Positions 11,242-23,500 of a DNA stretch of 64,000 bases are shown here, piece after piece; position 1 is the first letter of the stretch, and each line of letters begins with the position of its first letter. Below the pieces are notes generated by a model. It had not been told where the DNA came from, searched no databases, and was given only the letters and a program-made list of their open reading frames with translations. Origin of the DNA: Manduca sexta (taxonomy: Eukaryota > Arthropoda > Insecta > Lepidoptera > Sphingidae); contig NC_051132.1 of assembly GCF_014839805.1 (NCBI RefSeq), positions 682,001 through 746,000 of the forward strand, given 5' to 3'. A program made the position numbers and the translations under genes.

Positions 11242-11860
11242 CACGAGGTATGGTGATAGTTTACGCGCGGATAGAAAACAAGTTAACGATGTTTTTGCCG
11301 CGCGACACAAGACTCTTTACAAGACACGCTCCGAACACTTTCCTTGACTCAGCTTCTGAAAGTGAATATGGAATTAGCAGTCGCAGTTCGTTAGCGGAGA
11401 GACTGCAAAGACGGTCAAGGGCGAGTTAGGTTCGGGGAATAAGGCTCCGTGGACTGAAACTTTGGGTCTTTGTTAAATTTATCGACACTCTTGTCTAATG
11501 GTAGAGTGTATGGACTTGGAGACCAGGAGCTCGTTCCCAGTTCAAGCAACACACCGTAGGTTTTTCTAATGCTTGCCTGGTGTAAGATAGCCCAGACGTT
11601 GATGTAGCAAGTAAATAATAAAAATAAGAAACGTGTGCTATATAAAATTATTAGGTTATTTAAAGTGTGACTTATATTTTTGTTTGATATTAACATATCA
11701 TAAGCTGCCCATTTTATCTTCCAGGCCTTTAGATAAAACGTCGATGTCATTTATATCTCACGATGTGACCAGTGAGTAAGGAAACAAAGTTAGAGCGCAC
11801 TTTGTTCTTTTCATTTGTTTTAAACCAATTTAATACTCTAGCAGCTAAAATTCTAAATCC

Positions 11861-12360
11861 NNNNNNNNNNNNNNNNNNNNNNNNNNNNNNNNNNNNNNNN
11901 NNNNNNNNNNNNNNNNNNNNNNNNNNNNNNNNNNNNNNNNNNNNNNNNNNNNNNNNNNNNNNNNNNNNNNNNNNNNNNNNNNNNNNNNNNNNNNNNNNNN
12001 NNNNNNNNNNNNNNNNNNNNNNNNNNNNNNNNNNNNNNNNNNNNNNNNNNNNNNNNNNNNNNNNNNNNNNNNNNNNNNNNNNNNNNNNNNNNNNNNNNNN
12101 NNNNNNNNNNNNNNNNNNNNNNNNNNNNNNNNNNNNNNNNNNNNNNNNNNNNNNNNNNNNNNNNNNNNNNNNNNNNNNNNNNNNNNNNNNNNNNNNNNNN
12201 NNNNNNNNNNNNNNNNNNNNNNNNNNNNNNNNNNNNNNNNNNNNNNNNNNNNNNNNNNNNNNNNNNNNNNNNNNNNNNNNNNNNNNNNNNNNNNNNNNNN
12301 NNNNNNNNNNNNNNNNNNNNNNNNNNNNNNNNNNNNNNNNNNNNNNNNNNNNNNNNNNNN
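11861..12360. other. Assembly gap of exactly 500 N
   Basis: This is an unknown-size placeholder between two contigs. The translations that span it are artefacts. The flanking 3.6-kb homology suggests the gap is false and the contigs overlap. Confidence 0.99.
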
Positions 12361-13408
12361 CATACTCATGTTACCGCTCCCCGCACCGCTCGTGTCCATG
12401 TCACAACTTTACCAATCTTGTTGACTCTATCCAAACGGACATTATTCGCCGCCGTTCAATAGTCGAGTGGCTGTAGCACGATGCAAACAGTTTGCGTACA
12501 TACCTAAACACATGGAACTGATGTTTAATTTTCCTTTTTAAGCTATAGGGGTTAAATGAGCATACGGTTCTCCTGATGGTAAATGATCATCGGCATCTAA
12601 GAATATCTGCAATACCAGGGCATAGAGATCCGTTGCCAGCCTTTTAGGTGAGAATAGGAGGGAGGAAATCTTTGGAGGTCGACAGGTCGTTTCTCTCTAG
12701 AAGTGCTGCTGGCAATTGATTCCATAGTTTTATAGTACGTCGCAAAAAATGGGCAAAAACGTACTTAGGAGGTTGCCAACCTGTGATGTGGATGGAATTT
12801 GGAGTTTTGCCGTGTACGTTAGTGTCTTTTTATAAACTGCTTCGAAAGAATACCTATTATTTATTCAATTGAAAAATATTTATCCAAAATGTATGGTACT
12901 GACCCTATAAAGATATCATGCAAACATCTTGAGCATACTACTGCGCGGCAGCGGATCGTTTTGTTACTTAAATGTACGTCCACAAATTTTACCCACTACG
13001 CGGCTCTGTGCGCAAAGGGCTTTGTAGGTATTACACATGTTGGACTTCTTCATTTATTCCTACTTTTCGAATTATTATACAAAATTCTTTAGTGTGTTGG
13101 CTGTTGATTTAGATTTATTTATTTTATTTAGATGTCGAGTTTGATCCTGGAACCAGTTACTCTATGTATGGATTTTGTTTAATACTATTTTTCAAGGATT
13201 GCCCAGTGTAAATTGACTTCAGGCAGGGGCTGAATTGTAAAGAGACAAATCCTTTCCGAAATGTTCTTGGAAGAGTGTTGGTCCGCACTGCAGGTGCATA
13301 AGTTCAAATAAGAGAGGAAGTAACTTACTTTTTAAAGTAGTACATATTTGTTTCTTTTTACTAAGTTAATGTTTTAACTTATACTTATTTTCTCACTATT
13401 ACTGAGTA

Positions 13409-13437
13409 ATATTTTAGTATATTGGCTACTTTAAAAT
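13409..13437. other. Micro-inversion relative to 9303-9331
   Basis: This 29-bp segment is the reverse complement of 9303-9331 with one mismatch, while the sequence on both sides is collinear between the two copies. Confidence 0.9.
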
Positions 13438-14133
13438 TGACTGGCTCGGTGGCGTAGTTGAATTTAATGCGCGATATGGTGTACTGTATATGTTACTTAC
13501 TATAACACTACTGACTAAACTTTATTCTAAACACATAAATTTACTACTCCCACACCGTTCATTACCAACAAATTGCAAATTATTCGACCTGTTTCAACCT
13601 ACGTAAAGGCCCATTTACATAACACGAGGCTTCCTCCGTCAAGATCTGCATGAGAATGTGTTTAAGGAGCCTTCACACCGGCACGGCGGTAGTGAGCCAC
13701 TATGAATTTTTATCGAGGTATTGTGAGGAAGACCATTTCAGGTATTAGATGAGGTAAAAAGGCGTCGGGTCTAATATTTTTGGATATTTGAGGGGTTAAG
13801 TAGAGTATTTGGTTATATAAGTTCACTTCTGCTTCCTTGAAGAGGTATTATTTATTTAATTAATTTTGAAGACGACTTACAGACTAATAAACAAAATAAA
13901 TATAAAATAACATTACAACTTTTACAATAACAAGCCTCTGCATTTGAATGTAAATAAAATATGCACAAAGATTATTAAATATTTTTGTTTTTTTGAATTA
14001 CCGCCAAAACTAAAAAAAAAGTAAAACATAAAAAGCAAACGTGAACAAAATTGTTCTGTCCGATGTGCCCGTGATAACACTACTATAATAAATGAAACCA
14101 CACCAATATACTGACTATGGTTGTTGGTCACCT

Positions 14134-14400
14134 ATACTACTACTTGTTTAGGCCTCAATCCACTATGGGCTGGCAGACTTCGCATACTTCCGAAATCTCT
14201 TATGGAGAATTCTCAGATATGTAGTTTTCGTCAATATGTATTCTTTCAACGTTAAAGTAAACAATAATTGAATTCAATAGCGAACACGATTGCTACATAA
14301 TGCACACGTAACTTCGATGGGTCAGAGATTCGTGCCCTTGGGTTTTGATCCTGTGGAAATTCTACTGGGATATCGTATCACTCCCAACTAGGCTATCGTG
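14134..14400 (-). mobile_element. Diverged family-1 SINE, allelic copy
   Basis: Counterpart of 10064-10330 with the same landmarks and a few substitutions. Confidence 0.65.
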
Positions 14401-14950
14401 CATCCGGCTAAACCATTATAGTATACCGGAATCATATTTATCACCATAAATCATAAATAACCACTAAGAGAGGACATTCTACAATTAAAATTAATTAATA
14501 AATTTGTTTATCCGGCCCGCGATCATACTCGGGACCCCCAAGATAAACATAATAAAAACATCTAAATCAAAGTCTATTTTATAAGATAAAGATTGACGAC
14601 AGAGAGTTTTAAAGCTAAGTCAATTTTTAATAAACATTGCAGACGTAGGGAGAATCAACAAAGCGTGGATACAAGATTAGGTTTATAACTAAAGTTATTT
14701 TAAATTATAATGAAATATAAAAAAATATTAACAACAGGTAAACGAAAAATCTAACTCAAAAATATTCCTCCGAATTCCCTCACGTCTCCGTCAAATTCTA
14801 AAACACATAGTCATTCGTCAGATCTGAACAACCTTTCACAGTTACAAGGTGAGTAAAGAAAAACAGCACATGCTTGGTGCCTCGCGTTAATTAGCGCGTT
14901 TGCCTCGCCCAGTGTGCGGCCGTCTCAAACGACACTAATGGCTTCACTGA

Positions 14951-15325
14951 TAGGGTTGCCAACTAGTAGAAAGGTACCGGTATTTTGAACCTGACAGCGG
15001 CTGTCTTTGTGAAAAACGTGCTATATTCCCTCGACCTTGAGTCAAGACAAAGAAGCTAAGGCCGGAATAATTTGGTGGTTTATCGAGGGACGGTCTCTTA
15101 TTTGTATAATATATGAGGGTTACATGATTTAACAGATTCAGCATGCGCAAATCCCACAAGGATAAAAAAGAGCATTGTAACCTGATGTTGCAACTATATA
15201 CTATCGCTTACAATCACGCTCGTGATTAACATATTTTGGCGTTGAAGTAAATAATTATGTTTGTTTCACCAAAAGACATTACCTTCTCCGACCTTCATAA
15301 TTTGTACACAAAGTTGGCAACCCTA
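14951..15325. mobile_element. Possible TA-flanked MITE with 14-bp inverted ends
   Basis: TAGGGTTGCCAACT at 14951-14964 is the exact inverted complement of 15312-15325. The interior is non-coding. It is the better preserved counterpart of 10871-11241. Confidence 0.5.
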
Positions 15326-15962
15326 CACGAGGTATGGTGATAGTTTACGCGCGGATAGAAAACAAGTTAACGATGTTTTTGCCGCGCGACACAAGACTCT
15401 TTACAAGACACGCTCCGAACACTTTCCTTGACTCAGCTTCTGAAAGTGAATATGGAATTAGCAGTCGCAGTTCGTTAGCGGAGAGACTGCAAAGACGGTC
15501 AAGGGCGAGTTAGGTTCGGGGAATAAGGCTCCGTGGACTTAAACTTTGGGTCTTTGTTAAATTTATCGACACTCTTGTCTAATGGTAGAGTGTATGGACT
15601 TGGAGATCAGGAGCTCGTTCCCAATACAAGCAACACACCGTAGGTTTTTCTAATGCTTGCTCGGTATAAGATAGCCCAAACGTTGATGTAGCAAGTAAAT
15701 AATAAAAATAAGAAACGTGTGCTATATAAAATTATTAGGTTATTTAAAGTGTGACTTATATTTTTGTTTGATATTAACATATCATAAGCTGCCCACTTTA
15801 TCTTCCAGGCCTTTAGATAAGACGTATTAGTACACCCACACGTCGACGTCATTTATATCTCACGATGTGACCAGTGAGTAAGGAAACAAAGTTGGAGCGC
15901 ACTTTGTTCTTTTCATTTGTTTTAAACCAATTTAATACTCTAGCAGCTAAAATTCTAAATCC

Positions 15963-16340
15963 AAGACTAGCTGAGATAGCCTTTAGTATAAGATAAACCC
16001 CAAGTCCACTGTAAACAGTTCGTCAAACTTTACCAAGTAAGGTAACAGGCATGGACCGTAACCTGCATGCGTTGTATCGACAACACAAACTTAGTTGTGA
16101 AGCCGTTTAACTTGCCGACGTCGCACGTGATGTATACTACAACATTAATTTAGAAATCGATTATGTACCAGATTAGCACCTAAGGAACACTGTCATTGAT
16201 GCCGTAGTTTGGTAAAACAAACAAAAATAAGGATTTACTAGGTGTGTTTAATATTAGGACAAAAGTGTTGATTTAATTCTGAGAATTCACTATAAGATAT
16301 CTACGTTTTGTTTTCCTTTCATTATTGTGTTTTAATGTCA
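15963..16340. other. Non-coding stretch, nothing recognised
   Basis: Unique sequence following the duplicated segment. It has no motif or open frame of note. Confidence 0.4.
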
Positions 16341-16652
16341 TAATATCAGTCTTATATATATTGTCCCACTGCTGGGCGTGGGCCTCCTCTACTACTGAGA
16401 GGGATGAAGTGTTAGTCCACTACGCTGGCCTAACTGCGTATTGGTAAACTTCACACACCTTCAAAATTCCTATAGAGAACTTTTCCGGTATGCTGGTTTT
16501 CTTACGATGTTTTTTCTCAACGTTAAAGCAATCGATAATTCACAAAGAATGCATATATAATTAGGAAAGTTAAAAGTGTGTGCCGTTGGGATTCGAACCT
16601 GCGAACATTCGTCTCGGCAGTCCGTTCCACACTCAACTAGGCTATCTTAGCT
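16341..16652 (-). mobile_element. tRNA-derived SINE, family 1
   Basis: It has the body landmarks 'cccactgctgggcgtgggcctcctctactactgagaggg', split by small changes, together with 'gggattcgaacctgcgaacattcgtctcgg' and 'caactaggctatc'. The right-hand (5') end is slightly decayed. Confidence 0.82.
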
Positions 16653-17119
16653 TAAATATATTTTCTTTAAAAACATTTAAGTAAAGGTATATTTTAGAAA
16701 TATTTCATCATAAATATATGGTTTACTCCATGTTTATTACGCTGTACCAGAAACCAGTGAATATATTGATATTTAGACATCTGGTTTTGTGTATAATGTC
16801 GTTTAAGAAGCTCGCCTGCCGACCATCGCCATAATACCACCCTATACAGCTGTTAACGCTTCGGTAATACGGCCGAATAACCCGAGGAGGACCGGCTACC
16901 GCCCCACAATACCACAGCTTAATGACTCGAGAAAGGTATAACAATACAATGTTTTTTTATTTGAAATGACGCGACGGTATTATATTACCTTATATGTGAG
17001 AGTTTGGAAAGATGTTCATCTATTTTTCCTTATCCTTAATACAAGCAGAAAGTATTATGGCTAATTTTACGACTATTACAACCCTAGTCTTGGCAAATTA
17101 TTTATAAACAAACTTAGAA

Positions 17120-17182
17120 ATGAACGCAAGGCCTCCTAATCTACAGCCCACATAGACTACCACTAGACCACGGCGATAATAA
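17120..17182 (-). mobile_element. tRNA-like SINE head fragment
   Basis: On the minus strand 'cgccgtggtctagtggtag' is a good A-box region, followed by 'ctgtagattaggaggccttgcgttcat', a weak B box. It is too short and degenerate to be a functional tRNA. Confidence 0.35.
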
Positions 17183-17772
17183 AGGAAAAAAAACCTGTTA
17201 ATAGCTCCCGCATACTAATTAAACAAGACATCCCATAATTACTATTTCATCAGTAATATGCCGACAGCGCTCCTAGTTATGCCAAGACATCGGGCTCGAT
17301 CGGCAATGCGGGTCGAGTGGATGGATCGTTTAATTAGCGATGGACTTCTATACTTATTATAGAGTGGCCTGTAGATGCTAGGGGCTTTATTAGCTCCATA
17401 TACTTTGAAAACTACCCATATATTATTTGTGTTGATATATATTTTTTTCATGTTTTCTTTTTCAGCGTTAACTAATCTATTGCAATATGTCCATACTAGG
17501 TTTTTGGGTTTTTAATATTGCATTAATATGTAGCAACTAGTATTTCTTTAGTGGCCGAAAGATGATCGTCGCATATAATATATTTGTAAGACAAATTTTT
17601 CTTCAGTTTCCATTCTTCTGCACTCTTTCTCTTTATGAAATTTAATTCCAAATTACTCCTTCGCGCGGGTAAAAATTTGAAATGGGGGTAAAAATAGTTT
17701 ATTCACGTATAAGTATTTAGATTTTCGTAATTTTAGTTCTATTTAAAAGTGTATCGTCAAGTGTAAGTATCA

Positions 17773-18091
17773 AGCGGCGGTAGCCTAGTTGGTTGTGGAA
17801 CGGACTGCTGAGACGAATGTCCGAATGTTCAAATTCCAAGGGAATACACCTCTGAATTTTTTAAAAATTATGTGTGTATTCTTTATGAATTATCGCTTGC
17901 TTTAACAGAAGGAAAATATCGTTAGGAAACCTGCATATCTGAGATATTCTCTATAGGAATTTTGAGGGTGTGTGAAGTCTATTAATCTGCACTACGCCAG
18001 CCTAGAAGACTAAGGCCTAATTCCTCTCACTAGTAGAGGAGGCCCGTGCCTAGCAGTGGGAAGGTATATAAAGCGGGGCTGATATTATTAT
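17773..18091 (+). mobile_element. tRNA-derived SINE, family 1
   Basis: The head is 'agcggcggtagcctagttgg', the B box is mutated ('gttcaaattcc'), the body is full length, and a 'gatattattatttta' tail closes it. No clear target duplication was found. Confidence 0.85.
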
Positions 18092-19604
18092 TTTATAAAC
18101 TTGTAACGTAAATACTGACTTAGATTTAAAGGATGCAAATTAAATCAATTTAACGGAGTAGGTTATAACGAAGTATTATTTTTAAAACTTTTTTTTATAA
18201 CTTATTCATAATACAAAGTAAATTTCTCTAAATTTTGTCACTTCGTTTGCTCCCGAATTTGCGTAAAGATCACTGAATTAATTTTGTCGTATTTCCGCAA
18301 TTTAAAAGCGGAATATTTAACTGAGTTATTAAATAACTTTGATTAAAACCCTTTAAGTTTATTCAGATATAACTCTTCCAGTTCTATCTTGCGTACGACA
18401 GAAGACAGTTAACATTATATTAGGGTACAACATTAAACCTTTTATGCAATATAATAGCGAACAGTTTATACAGCCTGATGGAAAGTATTGCGCGTATTGA
18501 AAACAGTGCAATAAATAAATTTAAACATAAATTTTGTTACACTTGGAAATAGAACTTAAGACCTCATCATTCATAGCGACTACGCTAACAAGTCGACGAA
18601 ACTAAAAAGGCTAAACCTAATCTACTTTGCTTTTTTCACATTCAATAGTTAATCAGAGGACGTTGTAATTTTGCTGCTGATCCCTTTGCAGTTAATATTC
18701 TTCTCGGCGAGCGGCGCCGAACAAACTGACAACAAGTTAATAACACAATTTATAACTAATTTGCAATATTTCAGCCACAATCTAAACATGTCAAGAGATT
18801 GCGCTTACAAGAATTATGTCTGCTTGTGTGGAAATTAAATACAATGAAAATATATTGTTTCTTCCAGTAAAGTTTGCAACATAAATTCACAAGTTTGGAT
18901 ATCATCCTCACCTTCTAGATAGATGCTTATTCGGTAAGATTGGCATAGTTTTATCGCTAGCCAGTTCACACAATTATGTCTTGAAACACACGTTTACGTG
19001 GACCATTGTGATGGATTTTATACTTTGTGTATGGTGTTTGTTATCCGGGCGTATACAAGTATTCTACAATCCGCACATTAAATCTGATTTCGCTTGCATT
19101 CATTCCTAACTGATGGCTAAAGACTTTCGCCAATAGCCTCTCCAATGACCATAATTTATCAAGACACTTGCCATCAAGTTCGCACCAATCAGCTGTATAT
19201 AGAAAGAAAAAAATATTGCTGAACAAACAAAATTATACAGACAACTATTACACAATTAAAAATAAATAAAAATACTTTATTATTTTTATTATAATATAGT
19301 ATTCCAAACAAAAACTATATAAAGTCAAACAAAGGTATCTCTCATTCATCGGCATTAATATGAAAATCAAACATCAAAATTAGCTTCTCTACCTGCCCTT
19401 TTGCTTAGACAATGGCCATCACGCACAACCGCAATCTCTCTTCTATTCTTTCATCCAAATTCTCAGTACGTTCCAGCGGTAACTGGTGAATGCGGGTAGT
19501 GTGCGGGACAGCCTGCTTCCCGGCGGGACATCATTCGATTACGCAATAATTTCTTGTCTGAGTGCCGTTCTCGTGCTGTGTGCTGGTATAAGGCATGGAC
19601 TGTA
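18092..19604. other. Non-coding stretch, possible degraded SINE head only
   Basis: AT-rich sequence. At about 18543-18602 a minus-strand tRNA-like segment is suggested but too decayed to call. A 61-codon minus-strand frame at 19041-19226 has no recognisable motif. Confidence 0.35.
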
Positions 19605-19790
19605 GCGGATAGATGTATAAGTGGGATATTTGTATCCACTCGAATAGCTAATAAGTTGTACACTAGATATAAAGATAGCCTGAGTGGAGTACGTACCTGT
19701 TGTGTTCTGGGATCAGCGTATGTATATTCGACTTCAAACAAGCCGGCAAAGTTGTGTCGACTGGCAAGAGGGAAACATCTCTACAGTTGT
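19605..19790 (+). repeat. Unclassified repeat, copy B
   Basis: Shares a chain of matches with 40160-40340: a 'ggatat..tatcc' hairpin core, then 'atagc', 'gtgt.tg', 'gtat...ccggca' and 'ttgtgtcgactg'. The open frames over it on both strands are incidental. Confidence 0.55.
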
Positions 19791-19815
19791 TATAGTTACG
19801 TGCCCCTGACGGCTT

Positions 19816-21400
19816 AAAAACTACTTGAAAATTTACACATATTACCACTTATTTATAGTATGCAAAAAAAAATAATTTTTATCAAAATTATGTTTAGATT
19901 CTATATTTTTTACTTTAGAATTAAGGTACTAAATACATAATTTTCTATTATTGAATATATTATCATACCAAACAGACATACACGCGTTTCGACGTTGCAC
20001 ATTAATTAAATAGAAATTAATTTATTTCCCTTTTTATTTCAATTAGTCTTTTCTTCTGATGTCATATTTTAAGGAGTTAGACGTAATCTAATCAAACCAC
20101 TTAATACTATAAAATGGAAAGTTTGTGAAAATGGTTGTCAGAAGTATACACAGAAACATCTATGATGAAATTTGACACGAATAGTGTCCCAGAATTTTGA
20201 TCCTAGGAATTTGCTTATGTGAGAAATAATTTAACTTTTAATATGACTTTTAATTAAATGGCGCTAGAATCGTATCGTTAGCGCAATGAAGCGCTTCAGT
20301 AGTTTAGACACTTTTGTAGAAGGAAAGTCTTTATATGTAGGCGAAGGCGCAAGCATCACCTAGTTTCGTAATAATAATTTCATACAGTACAATTATTCCC
20401 GCTAGCGCTCTTCACTCGCACCACCATTGTCAGCGCGACGTCTAAGTAGAATGCCAGTGCCTACACAAGTCGCATTTAAACGCATAGTCCCAACACTGAG
20501 GCACGCCGCGTCGCATGACTCTGGAATTCATAATTATTTGTACTGAACAGGTGATTCCACGTTCCTGAAATACTCTGAAACAACAATTCTTATTTCAAAT
20601 AAAAAAATGGAGAATTCTATCAAACATTAATTGGTTTGTAACTGGTGGCAGAAACATCAATGGGCATGTATGTGTAGATATATTCCTTATACTAATAGTA
20701 TTTTAAATAAAATTACGTTGTGAGTAGCACTTGGCATCCTTGTGACTGAGAATTCAAAATACTTTTAATAGCTAGAAAAATAAATGTTCCCTTTTCTTTC
20801 AATTAAACGTAAATTTATAAAAATGTCCAACTCTTTCATTGCTTATTTGCGTTTAGTTGCGAGCAGTGACTATAACTTTTAATTAAAAAGTTATGACCAC
20901 TTAATTTTTAATTACGAAGACGACTTGAAAGCCGCTTCCATTTTCAAATAAAAATAATTAAAACAATTTTAAACGAACTGTACGAACAATAAAGAAAATA
21001 ATAAAGATAACATTTTAGTTCTGTTTTGATTTCTGATTCATAAATATTACATAAAGCGACCATTCTACTTTGACCCCTGCTTCGTCCCTACAACGCCCCA
21101 GTCTCGTTCTTTGTCTCGATATTAAAACTTTTGTTTAGATTATTAACCCATTCTAATGTGATTCTATGTTTATTTTCCCTTTATAAAATGCTGAAATCTT
21201 TTGTCTTTTTGCAACATAATACAGAGTTTAATAGACAGAAACAGCTCGTGTAAATAGTTTAATGTTATTGAATGTGTTTTATCAAATTTTAAACATATAG
21301 CCCTTTTTAGGCATAAATCTCTTTCCTTCGCGTGACTCATAAGTACGAACTATGAGACTTAGCATTTATATAATATTGTAACTTAATATATTATGTTATA
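19816..21400. other. Non-coding stretch with a decayed Helitron-like fragment
   Basis: Positions 20103-20215 keep 'actataaaa.ggaaagtttgtgaaaatg' and 'gatgaaatttgacacgaatag', which resemble the 5' part of a common lepidopteran Helitron. Nothing else was recognised. Confidence 0.3.
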
Positions 21401-21401
21401 T

Positions 21402-21601
21402 AGCGTCGATAGCCTGGTTGGGTGTAGAATGAGCTGCCGAGACGAATGTCTGCAGGTTTAAAACTCAAGGGCACACACCTCTGACTTTTCTAAAAGCATA
21501 TATGTATTCTTTGTGAATTATGACTTGCTTTAATGGCGAAGTAAAACATCGTGAGGAAACCTGCATACCTGAGAAATTCTTTATATGAATTTTGAGGGTA
21601 T
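21402..21601 (+). mobile_element. family-1 SINE, 3'-truncated
   Basis: It starts 'agcgtcgatagcctggttggg' and follows the family as far as 'gaattttgagggt', where homology stops abruptly. The last 120 bp or so and the tail are missing. Confidence 0.78.
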
Positions 21602-22970
21602 GGACGGGAAATAAATAGTTATTAACCAATTCATGCTCTAAAACAATAATTTTTTTAAGTCTTAAATAAAATATCCAAATTACTGACCTTTGCGTCGCCG
21701 CAAAATAATAAAACCCGTTGCTCTGTCTGTGCATTGTTCAATCGTATGAATTCTGTTCGACTATTGTTTTATGAATACAACGCGAATTTCAATATTTTAT
21801 ATGCCATTTTCATTTTGTGCAGATGTGCCATTCAATAGATTTTTATCGGGAATTGAAGTCATGAAATAGTTGAAAGACTTGGATATCGGGCTAAATCAAT
21901 CATTGTTATACTAGACATACGTCCTGCAGGAACAAATTATTGACATCAAAATAGCTAGTTTGTTAACCCAGAACATGATTTAGCCCTTTGCCTAATTACA
22001 GTTTTTTTTCATTGCTTAAAACAGGCCTTTGCTCATTCAATATCCGAGCATTTTTCTAAGCATTCGTATTATTAGTGAGATAGTAAGAAGTAATTTAAGA
22101 CAAGATTAGTACCTACAAGATACAAGATTAGTGCTACGAAGAACGAAGAAGAAGAACTGTGAATGTTGTCGCGGTGGCCAGGTCTCGAGGAATCAGATTT
22201 TGAGACGTTGGGCGATGTTATTGCAGCCTTTGTTATCTGCTTTACCCTTATGTTTTATTGTGTTTGTAGTTTTTTGTGCAACTTATAGTAAACTAGTGTG
22301 TAAGTTTTATATTTTTGTAAAGTTGTTATAACTGTAAGCAAAAGTAATTGTATTAACAATGTAAATCAGTAATTTCATGAATTCCTTCCCCTAAGGTTAC
22401 TTCTACGAGTATTATGTAAGTGGGAGTTTGTGAAGATATTTATTAATTTTTATTCAAATACGTGTTGCCAATGGAAATACGTCCATAATAGCACATAATA
22501 GATACATAAACATAGAATTTTTATTTCTGTAATAGTACTTATAGAGCAGCGAGAAACAGCTCGTGCTAATATAAGTTTTTAGAAATACACACTAAGATAT
22601 AACCATATGTAAATAACTTTCTTGTCAGCAATAAAAGTCTATACAAAGTGTATTATTCCTGAAAGTTCAAGGTCCTGAGATAAAACTTTCAGTATTAAGC
22701 TTTACCAAGGCACAAATATAGTTATAAATAACTTTTCCTTACCCCAGATTATAAGACAAAATTCTTGAACTTTACTTTGTCATAGTTTCTTGATACGAAC
22801 GAACTGTTAACTTTGTTAAACTATGAGAGGTTTCGATTTCAAAGACATGTCACTGGCATATCATAAACTCATACTTCTTCCATGGAATAATTCTATTGGC
22901 GATATTGTTAAATGTGGATAAACGTTTTCTTTTAATAAGTTATAAATAATGTCATCAAAGTTTGTACTCA
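21602..22970. other. Non-coding stretch, nothing recognised
   Basis: AT-rich, with short frames that lack motifs, including one of 66 codons at 22131-22331. Confidence 0.4.
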
Positions 22971-23290
22971 ATTTTTTTTTATTGCTTTTTATGACGAGAC
23001 GAGCTTGCCGTTCGCCCGATAGATAGATACGACCGCCCATTAACAGTAAATACACCATCCAACACCTTGAATTACAAAGTATTGTTTGGTATTTCACTGC
23101 GCTCGCCATCCTGAGACATGAGATGTTACGTCCTATGTCCAGTAGTTACACTGGCTACAATCTCCTTCAAACCGGAACACAACACTAACTTCACACTGTT
23201 GCTGGGCGGCAGAAGTAGGCATTGCACTAGTACCTAGTACCTACCCAGGCGAACTCTCAAATATGAGAGAACTACCACCAGTAAATTTCA
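22971..23290 (-). mobile_element. BMC1-like LINE 3' end or LINE-tailed SINE
   Basis: The left end is a poly(T) run (poly(A) on the minus strand), then 'ttgctttttatgacgagacgagcttgccgttcg' in two short blocks. The right end is 'ctaccaccagtaaa'. Both ends coincide with those of the plus-strand copy at 31220-31547. This suggests a defined unit of about 320-330 bp rather than random truncation. Confidence 0.65.
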
Positions 23291-23455
23291 CCAATAGCCA
23301 TTCGATTCCTGCCGGCTTTCTTTTATTTAGAATCTAATTATCGTTAGAACGATTTATAGACCACATTAATGCAAATTAGTATTTATATTTGTGTCGGGTT
23401 CCTTTTCCGAAAATTTCACCTTTCATCACTGTATAGGGCATTAAAATATTTCACA

Positions 23456-23500
23456 AGTTTGTATATTACACCAAAAACTGCTTGGTGTAATATACAAACT
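23456..23500. repeat. Perfect 18-bp hairpin with a 9-nt loop
   Basis: AGTTTGTATATTACACCA at 23456-23473 is followed after 9 nt by its exact reverse complement at 23483-23500. No mobile-element ends or coding sequence are adjacent. Confidence 0.9.

Larger units (their letters stand above)
8251..11860. repeat. Left copy of a 3.6-kb near-identical segment ending at the N gap
   Basis: The sequence from 'catactcatgtt' at 8251 to 'ctaaatcc' at 11860 reappears at 12361-15962 in the same order and orientation with small indels and substitutions. The homology ends exactly where the Ns begin. Repeats inside it (8438-8710, 9332-9418, 10064-10330 and 10871-11241) are therefore also doubled. I read it as the end of one contig overlapping the start of the next. 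Confidence 0.92.
12361..15962. repeat. Right copy of the 3.6-kb near-identical segment starting at the N gap
   Basis: Collinear with 8251-11860; the coordinate offset drifts from 4110 to 4102 through small indels. It starts at the first base after the Ns, and unique sequence begins just after 15962. Differences include a 29-bp micro-inversion, a 34-bp deletion, an insertion at 13288-13297 and another near 15828-15842. Confidence 0.92.

Noticed and set aside
11473..11560. tRNA-like segment 'gtctaatggtagagtgtatgg' near 11490 and its copy near 15575
   Set aside because: A-box-like only; no proper B box or cloverleaf, so it was not called as a tRNA or SINE.
11772..12476. Long open frames on both strands across 11772-12476
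   Set aside because: Almost entirely untranslated N; an artefact of the assembly gap.
8251..15962. Genuine tandem segmental duplication
   Set aside because: The homology ends exactly at both edges of the 500-N gap, so contig overlap is the simpler explanation; kept open pending read evidence.
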